Shown piece after piece: positions 53,711-61,191 of a stretch of 61,191 bases of DNA. The notes beneath the pieces are model-generated. The model made no database searches and had not been told where the DNA came from. It was given only the letters and a program-made list of their open reading frames with translations. The position numbers were made by a program, and so were the translations under genes. The first letter of the stretch is position 1. The number at the start of each line of letters is the position of its first letter. Source of the DNA: Lentisphaerota bacterium (GTDB taxonomy: Bacteria > Verrucomicrobiota > Lentisphaeria > Oligosphaerales > JABHEG01); the NCBI GenBank assembly GCA_018676675.1, contig JABHEG010000181.1, positions 1 through 61,191 on the forward strand. Reading direction: 5' to 3'.

Positions 53711-55147
53711 TCACCCGGTGAACTGTCGCCAGGTGTCCCAGTGTTTTCGCTGAGCAGTGTGCGTGTACTCGCAGCTGGCGATGAAGAGGTCGTTGTTCCG
53801 GGAAGCCGCGGGGGGGATGTTGATCTGGACGTAGGTGATACTCCGGTCACTCCAGGTCATGTAACCGTCGGTTTCGGACTGCTTGAGAGGGTGTCCGTTC
53901 AGCCTCACGTCGTCGATGTCCGCATGTCCGGAAAACACGCGCAGTCGGATGCTGAGACCATGTTCTATGGTCGTGTCCTGGGCGGCTTTTCCGGCGCAGT
54001 AGATGTAGGGGACGTCTCGATTCTGGCCGGCCGGCCAGTCGTTGAGGAGGCCGGCCAGGTAAGTGACGTTCACATCGGGTCGTCTCCGCAGGGCTTCTGT
54101 GAATTCGCTGACGGTCGGATCGGTGTTTGAGCCCAGGGCTGTTGGAGATGTGGCGCAGACTGCGAGCGTTTTGCCGGTGATGGGGGGATCCACCATGCCG
54201 AACGCGAGCCTCTCCTGCTTTCCCCAGAGTTCAACGCGACTTTCTCGTCGGGCTGTTGCCGTTTGACCGTAAGGGGTGATCATGTGGTAGTGGTTGGAGC
54301 GGACGACTCGGTTTGGGTAGCCCGCGTGGAACTCTCCCGGCCATCGGTCATTGCCGACCTGCAGCAGACATTTGTGTCGCACCAAACCGCTCCGCTCCCA
54401 ACCGACTTCAGACGTCGAGAGCATCGTGTGGTAGTGGTAGTAGGCATAGATGGCTGCATAGATATTGGGTCGGCCGACCCACAGACGTTCCTTGCAGACG
54501 TCCAGTGCTGGTCCCCAAAAGAGCCGTTCTGCGTCCGACTCCTGGCGGTCGGAGGGATAGCCCTTCTCGAGAGCCGCGTCATCCATGGCTTGGACGACTT
54601 CCGGGTGGAAACAGCGCAGGGCCAGGTTGGAGTAGGAGTTGGCTGAGTTTTCGAGCATGTCGTAGCCGTTAAACGCCATGCTCATGCCGTGGACATCTGC
54701 AAGGAGCTCGGGCTGCAGCCGGTCCATGACGGATTTGACGGCAAGAGCTTCGGGGCAGCCTTCGGGATCGGCGGGGCCGTCAAGGGTCCAACCGCCGTAA
54801 ACGGAACCGTGGTTGCCGTCGACATACCCATCCGGGTGCGCCACGGGGATGCAGGCGATGTGTTGCTTCCGGAGCGTTTCACGGGCATCCGGTGCATCGC
54901 TGAGGAGCCACTCAATGATGGCGCAGACCGTGGTCGTACCGCTGCGCTCAACGCCGGAGTGAAGCGCGGTGATCAGGGCGTGTTCTTTGTCTTCAGCCGG
55001 GCAGGCGGGGTCAGTGAGTTCAACGCAGTAAACCGGGCGGCCTGAACGCGCGCGGCCAGCTTCGGCGAGGGACATTCGGTCGGGATGCGTGTCTGCCCAG
55101 TGGTGCAGCATCCGCCCGACGGTCTCGAAGGAAGGATAGGTTGACAT
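53711..55147 (-). CDS. M14-like zinc carboxypeptidase family protein
   Basis: 478 aa from ATG 55147, with AGGAG inside the end of the upstream gene, 2 nt away. Residues 55-270 resemble an M14 peptidase: LHSGVERSG provides His63 and Glu67, ADVHG provides His153, and NPDGY-like HPDGYVDGNHG follows the core. The usual HxxE is stretched to HxxxE. A catalytic Glu may be 247 or 251 (STSEVGWE). The C-terminal ~150 residues are beta-rich. It has no signal peptide. It is the last gene of a four-gene operon. Confidence 0.65.
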   Translation of the reverse strand: MSTYPSFETVGRMLHHWADTHPDRMSLAEAGRARSGRPVYCVELTDPACPAEDKEHALITALHSGVERSGTTTVCAIIEWLLSDAPDARETLRKQHIACIPVAHPDGYVDGNHGSVYGGWTLDGPADPEGCPEALAVKSVMDRLQPELLADVHGMSMAFNGYDMLENSANSYSNLALRCFHPEVVQAMDDAALEKGYPSDRQESDAERLFWGPALDVCKERLWVGRPNIYAAIYAYYHYHTMLSTSEVGWERSGLVRHKCLLQVGNDRWPGEFHAGYPNRVVRSNHYHMITPYGQTATARRESRVELWGKQERLAFGMVDPPITGKTLAVCATSPTALGSNTDPTVSEFTEALRRRPDVNVTYLAGLLNDWPAGQNRDVPYIYCAGKAAQDTTIEHGLSIRLRVFSGHADIDDVRLNGHPLKQSETDGYMTWSDRSITYVQINIPPAASRNNDLFIASCEYTHTAQRKHWDTWRQFTG

Positions 55148-55149
55148 AC

Positions 55150-57207
55150 CTACTCCTGGACCTTTGCCACAGTGACGTAGAGAGCTCGCAGGGCGGTCTT
55201 GTCGGTACTTCCGTTGGCTTCAGTGGCGGTGTATGCATACAGGAGACGACCGTTGCCGATCTCGCAGAGCGTCGCAGCTGCGACGACTTCCTCAGCGTCC
55301 GTGATGAGATGAACGCGATCTGTCCAGCGACGGCCGGTGCCGGTGGCGTCGAACATGATTCGGGCACCTTCCGCGGCGTAGGAGCAGGCCAGGATGCCGT
55401 CCTTCAGATCGATCATTGTCGGGCATTTTCCCTTGCTCCCGGTACGGATGGGTTCCCACCATGACTTGCCTTGATCGACGGACCAGGCGAGAAGCAGGTC
55501 ACCCGTGCCTGCATCCCTGGCCAGGCAGGCCAGATTGCCGTCCGGGCAGCGGGCCAGGGAGGGTGACACAACGCCCTCGCCCATCACGGTCGCCATCCTG
55601 CTCCACACTCTTCCACCGTCTTCCGACCGGAACGAGAAGGTCCGCGGCTCGGTGTCGAACTCCAGACGTCCTTGAGTGGTTGTCAGCAACAGCCCGTCTC
55701 CGAGATCGAGAACGCGTCCTGTCAGCCCGTGGAAGAAGCGCTCCGACCACCGTGCCGATGTCTTCTTGAAATTGTTCAGGGCAGGGGACGACATGCGTTC
55801 TGTCCGCAGAGCCTGTCCGCACTCGATGGCCGCCAGTTCAGCTGGGGCGAACGTTGCTCCCCCATCGGCGGATGTCCATAGGCGAGTGACGTAGCGAATT
55901 CCCTCCCGCCGGAAGGCATGTTTGTCGAAGGCATACACGTTTTCCCCGGTGGCGACACCGGCATCGACCCGTCCCGGGAGGTCGGGGAGTCCCCCCTTCC
56001 AGGTACGTCCCTGGTTGGTTGAGCGCAGTGTGTGAACATCCCCATTCTCGCAGGTGATGGTCATCAGTATGCCTGCCCCCGGGGTGGGCAGCAGCCAAAC
56101 AGGGGCAGCTGCCGCGGGAACGATGCCTTCAGGAAGGGCAAGCTCGAAAGATTCCGTGGCTGATACAGTGAGTTTGTTGTAGCGGTCCAGCCAGCGCTCC
56201 TCGAGGTCGAGTGACGCCAGCTTGGGGCCGTTGTTGCCATCCCCACCGGTACTTTCGGGCACGGTTCCGGGCTCGCGTCCCATCCAGCGAAGGACAAGCG
56301 TGCACGCCTCTCGTGCTGTCGGGTTGCCCGCGCTGGCCATCGTCTGCAGGAGCTCGGCAGCATCGTTTGAGCCAATGACTCCTACTGCCCAGGCTGATCC
56401 GTAGATGATGCCTCCATCCCTGCTCTTCAGGTTCTTTCCGAACTCACTCAGATCGGGCTGACCGGCGATGGCGCCCAATGCCCAGCATGCCGCTCCGCGG
56501 ACAACCGCCGCCTCGTCTCGGGCCAGAGGGCCGAGCTTGGTCCAGGTGTCCATTTCGCCAATGTGTCCAAGGGCGAGGGCTGTTCGCCACCTGATCTCCC
56601 AGTTCTCGGAGGCCAACAGCGGCAGCAGTGAAGGAACGGCCCGGTTGTCACCCAGGCGGCCCAACCCGACAATTCCTCCTCGGACGATGATCTCGTCCTC
56701 GGAAGCCAGGAATTGGGTGAGGGGCTTGAGCGCGCGGACGTCTCCGAGCAAGCCGATGGCTTCCGCTGCAGCTGCCCTGACATCCCGATCCGAGTCTTTC
56801 ATCGCCTCAAGCAACGAACGGAACGCTCTCTGCGACCGGATCCGCCCAAGCGCGAGGATCGCGTATTGCCGGACGCGTTTGTCCTTGCTGGAAAGTGCCC
56901 TGCTCAGGGGGCGCACAGATGCTTCCTTGCGGCGCACCAGCTCATTGACGGCCCGGTAGTGGAGGGCTTCAGGCGGTTCACCTTTCGGAGTAGTGCTGAA
57001 CGCCCTGATGCAGTCCTTGACGGTTGCGAACTCCGCAGCGTGGGTAAGGCCGGCCACGAGAACAATGATCGCCAGGAGGGCCAGTGAGGCGAATGCCGGC
57101 CGCTGTGGACCCAACTTCGCTCGAGCAGCTACGTTGGGCAGGCATCGGCCCTCCAGGGCGGGAGGCAGGAGGCCTTGGTTCTCATGATTGGAGTGTCTGT
57201 TGGTCAT
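55150..57207 (-). CDS. HEAT-repeat / sialidase-fold fusion protein, exported
   Basis: 685 aa from ATG 57207, with AGGGA upstream. A hydrophobic segment at about 38-60 (SLALLAIIVLVAGLTHAAE) acts as signal peptide or anchor. Residues about 75-320 are HEAT repeats (VRQYAILALGRIRSQRAFRSLLEAM; DVRAAAAEAIGLLGD). Residues about 355-680 form a sialidase-type propeller with Asp boxes STNQGRTWKGG, SADGGATFAPA, SEDGGRVWSRM and SVDQGKSWWEP. The HEAT part likely binds protein and the propeller binds or cleaves glycan. It sits between a GH-A-type glycosidase gene and the M14-like gene. Confidence 0.78.
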   Translation of the reverse strand: MTNRHSNHENQGLLPPALEGRCLPNVAARAKLGPQRPAFASLALLAIIVLVAGLTHAAEFATVKDCIRAFSTTPKGEPPEALHYRAVNELVRRKEASVRPLSRALSSKDKRVRQYAILALGRIRSQRAFRSLLEAMKDSDRDVRAAAAEAIGLLGDVRALKPLTQFLASEDEIIVRGGIVGLGRLGDNRAVPSLLPLLASENWEIRWRTALALGHIGEMDTWTKLGPLARDEAAVVRGAACWALGAIAGQPDLSEFGKNLKSRDGGIIYGSAWAVGVIGSNDAAELLQTMASAGNPTAREACTLVLRWMGREPGTVPESTGGDGNNGPKLASLDLEERWLDRYNKLTVSATESFELALPEGIVPAAAAPVWLLPTPGAGILMTITCENGDVHTLRSTNQGRTWKGGLPDLPGRVDAGVATGENVYAFDKHAFRREGIRYVTRLWTSADGGATFAPAELAAIECGQALRTERMSSPALNNFKKTSARWSERFFHGLTGRVLDLGDGLLLTTTQGRLEFDTEPRTFSFRSEDGGRVWSRMATVMGEGVVSPSLARCPDGNLACLARDAGTGDLLLAWSVDQGKSWWEPIRTGSKGKCPTMIDLKDGILACSYAAEGARIMFDATGTGRRWTDRVHLITDAEEVVAAATLCEIGNGRLLYAYTATEANGSTDKTALRALYVTVAKVQE

Positions 57208-57257
57208 GGCTGTTTCCCTGGGCCTCAAATCATTCCTCACGGCCTTCAGCACCCCGC

Positions 57258-60107
57258 TCAATACTGCACGACGACCTCGTAAAGCATCTGAGCCCCGGCA
57301 TTGCCGAGGGTATCCAGCGGGATCTTGATCGTCTTGCCTTGCACCGTGGCCGGGACCGAGCCGATGTGCCGGCCACTGGTGGCCAAGGCCCAGGCGTGGA
57401 CGCCTCTAGGGGGCGTTGCACAGTGGACTTCGACGGTCGCTGTGCCCCGTCGGACCAGGTGTGGGAGTTCGCCCCGAGCCAGCAAGGTCTTTCGCGCCCG
57501 TTCTGCGAACTCCGCACCGGTGTTCTGCAGGTCGGTCAGGTGTGTGATGAGCAATCGCTTACTACTCGCGATTGGGGCATCATCGACCGCTGAGACCCAG
57601 ATGGTGGCATCGGTCTCGTGGACGATGACTGCGACCGCGCCGGCCTCGACGGTGTTGCCGGCGGGTGTGTATCCGCCGGCCGTTCGCGGGGTGTTCAGGA
57701 TGAGGGTGTCCGTAGGGGCATCAACCGTCAGCTCTTCGGTTTCGCTTTGGTGGATCTTCCGGGCCAAGTCCGTCCTGTTCGTGTCTTTCAGCCATCCCCG
57801 CTTGCGCATTTCCCTGACCAGCTTGCGGCCGGTATCCTGGGCATAGGGATCCAGGGGGAGTTCGCCGTCGCGGGGTGAGCCGACACGCATGACGAGATCC
57901 CCAGGCGCTTTGGACGATTCCGTGGTGACCGACATTCCGACTTTGGTGACGAGTGCCAGGGCATTCCACGGCGGGGATACACGTCCGGAGGCTCCGTCTT
58001 TGCCCACCAGGTCATCCCGACTTGCGGCGATGGCAATGGTGTGCGAGGCCGGCTTCATGTCTCCGCGCAGGTAGAGGCAGAGGCTGGCCCGCTCTGCTGC
58101 CTGATTGAGGGGGTCGGCGACCAGGTCGAAGTAGCCCGATGGTCCCGGCTCAAACAGGTTCTTGTTACTGTGGCTGTATGCAAAGCGCCAGATGACGGAC
58201 CAGTCCTGAAGCGCCCCCATGCACCCGGTGATGATTCCCCCGACACCCCGGAAGCGGCCTGGGCCGGAGTAGTTGTACTCGCTGATGGTGAATGGTTTGT
58301 CCAGCAGGCGCGTGAATGCGCAGCCGCGTCCGCCGGGGGCTCCGGCCGCTACCGGGCTTGTGTTGGGACATCGTGAAGGCAGGCGCCAACGCTGCTCCAG
58401 GAACTGCGGGTGATCCACGTAGAAGTGGTCGTCGACATAGTCGTACTCCTGCCGGGCCAGGTGTGCCTGCAGGGGGTTCGTCCAGCCGTTCATATTCGTG
58501 AGCAGTGCTTTGGTTCCCAGTTCCTCGGTGAGGAAGCGTTTCATGCGGGCAAACATCTTCGCTTCCACATCCGCGAGAAATTCGGAGAAGTCCCGACTCC
58601 TGCGGTTGTCATCCGTCGCATTTTTCGGCAGCGGAACGGTGTTGGCGGAAGGCTCCCCCATGACGTCCTCGCCCCACGCTGTCGCGATGGCAGCCGCGTC
58701 CTTGTAGTGCGCCTTGAGCCAGGCGTTCCAGGCGCGTTGCCAGTCCTCAGCCACCCGGCCTTTGATGCCGCCGATCTTGTTGCCGAAGTTGCCCTCATTG
58801 ATCATGCTGAGCCACCCCAGAGCAGGATCTTCAGCCCACGTCATTCCGGTGTACGGGTTCCGGTGGGTCATCAGGTTCCGGGAGAAGGTCTCCCAGTTCC
58901 TGAACGCCGTTTCGTTAACCGGGACGAGCATCTTGAAGTCGCTCATGTCAACGTTGCCTTTCATCCCCTGCCAGATTTCGCCGGCATAGACAGGACGGGA
59001 GATGAAGAGGTCGGCGGTGATGTATATGCCCCGCTTCTTGAAGGCCGCGAACAGGTAGTCGAGCTGGTCGAGAGTCTCGGGGTTGAGCTCGGTGGAACGG
59101 CCATTGGCCCGGGTGACCAGTCGGCTCTCGAAGTGGTGGAAGCGCACGGTGTTGTAACCGAGGCGCAGAAGGCGCTCTGCCAGCTTGTCGGACTGCTCAT
59201 GGCTGATGTAGTGGGCCGTAAAGCAGAAGTTAACGCCGTAGAACCGGACGGCCTCCGCCGGGGCATCGGCAAAGGCCAGTTGGCCGTTGTCGGTCGTGAT
59301 AATGTGGCCGTGTTTCCCGGCCGGGGCATCGATTTGTCCGAACGTCGAGAAGTCGAGGGCCGAGCCCGGTTCGATGTCCAGGTTGAGGTCCAGAGGAACC
59401 CATTCAGGTCCGGCAGCCATGGTCACAGGGTCGTCAAAGACCGTCTTGATCCCGGAGCTTGAGCTCAATGTGAAGGCGATGTCCAGTGGCTTTCCGGCCG
59501 GCCATTCGGCGCTCCCATCGAACTGCGGCCCGATGCGGACGACGAAGCTCTGTCCCCACTTGCGGTTGTCCTGAATCAGGACGGGCGTCGCTTTGTCGAG
59601 CAGCACTCGCAGATCACTGCCGTCGGCCAGATTCAGAATCAACTCACGGGTTTGAGCGCTGTGCAGGTGGATGTTGGTCCCGAGTTCGGCCGGAAAGGCC
59701 GCCTGTCGGCCATCGGCGACGTAGTTTCCGCCGATCAGCGTGGACACCGGGAAATCGAGGGCCACATGCAGGCTGTTGAGGCCAACCGCAGTTTTGGGGG
59801 TCAGGCTGTAACTGAGTTTGAGCTCAGCGTCGCTCGGCGTGGGGACCAGGGCGCACCCGACGATTGCTCCCCCGGGGCACTTGATTCTACCGGCCCGCAA
59901 TTCCGGAGTGATGGCATCCAGCGAGGCGGGCAGTCCGACCTGCGCCCCGCGCCAGCCGGATTCGTAGAGTCCCGGCGTCACATTGGCGACCGTTTCTCGA
60001 CCACGAGTGACGGCCAGGCGGCCGGAGGGGGCAACCAGGGCCTCAAAGGGAGCAGCTGAGGTGGTCGCGGCCGCCAAGGCGAGGGCGGTCAGTGGGCGTA
60101 GCAGCAT
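57258..60107 (-). CDS. Secreted GH-A clan (GH5-like) glycosidase
   Basis: 949 aa from ATG 60107, 7 nt after the PPIase stop. Signal peptide about 1-18. A beta-rich N-terminal domain (about 20-290) is followed by a TIM barrel (about 300-640): FYGVNFCFTAHYI, GYNTVRFHHFES, acid/base Glu438 in INEGNFGN and nucleophile Glu610 in ISEYN. A beta-sandwich tail follows. This is the pattern of clan GH-A enzymes (cellulase/mannanase/GH5-like). The substrate is not determinable. It belongs to a four-gene operon with PPIase, HEAT/sialidase fusion and M14-like genes. Confidence 0.82.
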   Translation of the reverse strand: MLLRPLTALALAAATTSAAPFEALVAPSGRLAVTRGRETVANVTPGLYESGWRGAQVGLPASLDAITPELRAGRIKCPGGAIVGCALVPTPSDAELKLSYSLTPKTAVGLNSLHVALDFPVSTLIGGNYVADGRQAAFPAELGTNIHLHSAQTRELILNLADGSDLRVLLDKATPVLIQDNRKWGQSFVVRIGPQFDGSAEWPAGKPLDIAFTLSSSSGIKTVFDDPVTMAAGPEWVPLDLNLDIEPGSALDFSTFGQIDAPAGKHGHIITTDNGQLAFADAPAEAVRFYGVNFCFTAHYISHEQSDKLAERLLRLGYNTVRFHHFESRLVTRANGRSTELNPETLDQLDYLFAAFKKRGIYITADLFISRPVYAGEIWQGMKGNVDMSDFKMLVPVNETAFRNWETFSRNLMTHRNPYTGMTWAEDPALGWLSMINEGNFGNKIGGIKGRVAEDWQRAWNAWLKAHYKDAAAIATAWGEDVMGEPSANTVPLPKNATDDNRRSRDFSEFLADVEAKMFARMKRFLTEELGTKALLTNMNGWTNPLQAHLARQEYDYVDDHFYVDHPQFLEQRWRLPSRCPNTSPVAAGAPGGRGCAFTRLLDKPFTISEYNYSGPGRFRGVGGIITGCMGALQDWSVIWRFAYSHSNKNLFEPGPSGYFDLVADPLNQAAERASLCLYLRGDMKPASHTIAIAASRDDLVGKDGASGRVSPPWNALALVTKVGMSVTTESSKAPGDLVMRVGSPRDGELPLDPYAQDTGRKLVREMRKRGWLKDTNRTDLARKIHQSETEELTVDAPTDTLILNTPRTAGGYTPAGNTVEAGAVAVIVHETDATIWVSAVDDAPIASSKRLLITHLTDLQNTGAEFAERARKTLLARGELPHLVRRGTATVEVHCATPPRGVHAWALATSGRHIGSVPATVQGKTIKIPLDTLGNAGAQMLYEVVVQY

Positions 60108-60114
60108 GTGTTGT

Positions 60115-61029
60115 CTACTTCTTCTTGCGTTTCTTCGGTTTCTTAGCTTTGCTTGGCGGCGGCGCTTCGCCATCGGTTTCGACGATCCGGGCAGCTTGTC
60201 TCTTGGTGGCCATGTAGGCGTCGATAGCCTTGCCTTCGCTCTCGTCTTCCAGGCGTCGAAGGATCGCGTCTTTGACTTCCTCAAACGCCTGCTGCCGTCG
60301 TTCTTTGCGATCAGTGACGACCGCCACATGGTAGCCAAACTGGGTCATGAAAACGGGGCTCACTTCGTCTTGCTCCAAGGAGAAGACGACCGCCTCGAAC
60401 TCCGGGACCATTTGCCCTTTGGCGAAGTAGCCAAGATCGCCGGTGGCGTTGTCTGAGCAGTCACTGTGTTCCTCGGCGACAGCAGCGAATTCCGCCCCGC
60501 CTTTGAGTTGGTGTCGGATCTCGAGCATTTTGTCGAAGATTTCCTTATCTTCAGGTCCGGAGGGGCGCTTCACCACATGGGACACCCGGATCTGCGGAGG
60601 CAGCACAAAGGCCGCGAGGTTTTGCTGGTAGTGCTGGACGGCATCCGGCTCGGAGGGATCGGGCAGGTCAACGCAGACCTCATCAACCAGCTTCTCGATG
60701 CGCATGCTTTCGGTCACATGCTTCCGGATTCTCGGCATATCCTCCTCGCTCAAGCGATGGCGCCCCATGAAGGCTTCTTTCCCGCCTTCTTCGTCAAACA
60801 TGCGCTGGCAGCCGGCATCGATGTCATCATCGGTGAGTTCGACATTGCGCTTCCGGGATTCCTGGCGCAGGAGGGTCCTCGTGATCAGGTTCTCCTTTGC
60901 GCGTTCTTCCGGGGAGGGCGGTTCGGCTCCGGGGAGGGCAGGCTGGGGGGGCGGGGCCTGCCCCAGGCGCATGGTTTCCGCCTGCAGGGCCGCATCTTCG
61001 ATTCGTTCGCCATTCACGACGAGTGCCAT
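60115..61029 (-). CDS. Parvulin-type peptidyl-prolyl isomerase (PpiC/SurA-like)
   Basis: 304 aa from ATG 61029, with AAGGAGAT upstream. Residues about 5-140 are a SurA/trigger-factor-like helical chaperone region (ENLITRTLLRQESRKRNVEL). Residues about 145-250 are a rotamase domain (IRVSHVVKR; AAVAEEHSDCSDNATGDLGYF; FGYHVAVVTDRK). The C-terminus is a Lys-rich tail (KAKKPKKRKKK). No signal peptide is visible, unlike SurA or PrsA. It is the first gene of the operon and may help fold the downstream enzymes before export. Confidence 0.9.
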   Translation of the reverse strand: MALVVNGERIEDAALQAETMRLGQAPPPQPALPGAEPPSPEERAKENLITRTLLRQESRKRNVELTDDDIDAGCQRMFDEEGGKEAFMGRHRLSEEDMPRIRKHVTESMRIEKLVDEVCVDLPDPSEPDAVQHYQQNLAAFVLPPQIRVSHVVKRPSGPEDKEIFDKMLEIRHQLKGGAEFAAVAEEHSDCSDNATGDLGYFAKGQMVPEFEAVVFSLEQDEVSPVFMTQFGYHVAVVTDRKERRQQAFEEVKDAILRRLEDESEGKAIDAYMATKRQAARIVETDGEAPPPSKAKKPKKRKKK

Positions 61030-61052
61030 CTGGATCTCCTTGTGTATACTTG

Positions 61053-61118
61053 GGTTCTGTCAAAAGTCCTTGAGACAGAACCGTGCTTGATCTTCCTGCT
61101 ATTCAGTTCGGTTCTGTC
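61053..61118 (-). promoter_or_regulatory. Inverted and repeated GGTTCTGTC sites upstream of ppiC
   Basis: GGTTCTGTC (61053-61061) and its exact complement GACAGAACC (61074-61082) flank 12 nt. A third copy, GGTTCTGTC, lies at 61110-61118. All are within 90 nt upstream of the ppiC start. This is a likely operator for the four-gene operon. A TTGACA on the minus strand falls inside the inverted repeat, but it has no well-spaced -10. Confidence 0.45.
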
Positions 61119-61191
61119 CAGACAAACCTGTTTCCCTGTTTTCTTGACTACTTGAGCTGTTGAGGGAAGAGTGCGGACCTCCACCACACAC

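Noticed and set aside
1..61191. tRNA, rRNA or insertion sequences
   Set aside because: No cloverleaf with a TTCRANNC arm, rRNA-like sequence or transposase motif was noticed. Short RNA genes could have been missed without a covariance search.

Overview
The window looks like a chromosomal segment of an uncultured or poorly known PVC-superphylum bacterium, most likely Lentisphaerota or a close relative. This is inferred from several things. A prepilin carries the H-X9-DG signature and the AAMLLPALGKAKEKA-type N-terminus, with Arg instead of Gly before the cleavage point. There are many secreted multidomain glycan-active proteins (two RIFT-barrel/PL26-like giants, three sialidase-fold proteins, LamG and VCBS proteins). 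There is also a URO-D-family and an MttB-family protein, an HzsA-related haem protein, and two partial type II secretion/pilus clusters. Base composition is GC-rich and even, and GTG starts and GTGA/ATGA overlaps are common. No rRNA, tRNA, CRISPR array or insertion sequence was recognised.

Layout. 0-2.3 kb: a large inverted repeat, a discoidin plus alpha/beta-hydrolase gene, and an intergenic stretch full of hairpins. 2.3-7.5 kb: secretion cluster 1 (gspI/J/K-like pseudopilins, a possible 52-aa protein, gspE, gspF), followed by two sialidase-fold genes (7.6-10.1 kb). 10.3-15.7 kb: a URO-D-family gene, a secreted glycosidase-like gene, a DUF523/DUF1722 gene and the wreck of a UV-damage endonuclease gene. 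15.8-16.15 kb: two adjacent tandem arrays of one structured repeat. 16.15-20.8 kb: a prepilin gene coupled to a 1289-aa PL26-like gene. 21.2-25.2 kb: small membrane proteins or lipoproteins, an esterase, a ferric-reductase-like membrane protein and a split two-gene permease. 25.4-38.8 kb: TIM-barrel, LamG/VCBS, MttB-family, second PL26-like and beta-propeller genes. 38.9-43.2 kb: secretion cluster 2, with two gspF genes, a minimal gspE and three small pseudopilins. 43.1-48.4 kb: a ceramidase-like gene, an HzsA-related di-haem protein and a divergent beta-propeller. 48.4-53.6 kb: vapBC, a sulfatase, an ankyrin lipoprotein and an AbiEii-type toxin/antitoxin pair. 53.7-61.0 kb: a four-gene minus-strand operon of parvulin PPIase, GH-A-type glycosidase, HEAT/sialidase fusion and M14-like peptidase.

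How it may work together (inference). Most genes encode secreted or surface proteins suited to taking apart sulfated, acidic or sialylated polysaccharides and glycoconjugates. The two secretion/pilus clusters could export or display such enzymes. Each cluster lacks a secretin and a prepilin peptidase, so they must rely on genes elsewhere. The most unusual sequence-level signals are a dispersed repeat with a 5-6-5 hairpin whose stem changes while its tail is kept, the doubly broken uvsE pseudogene, the altered -1 residues of the prepilins, and the two-gspF secretion cluster.
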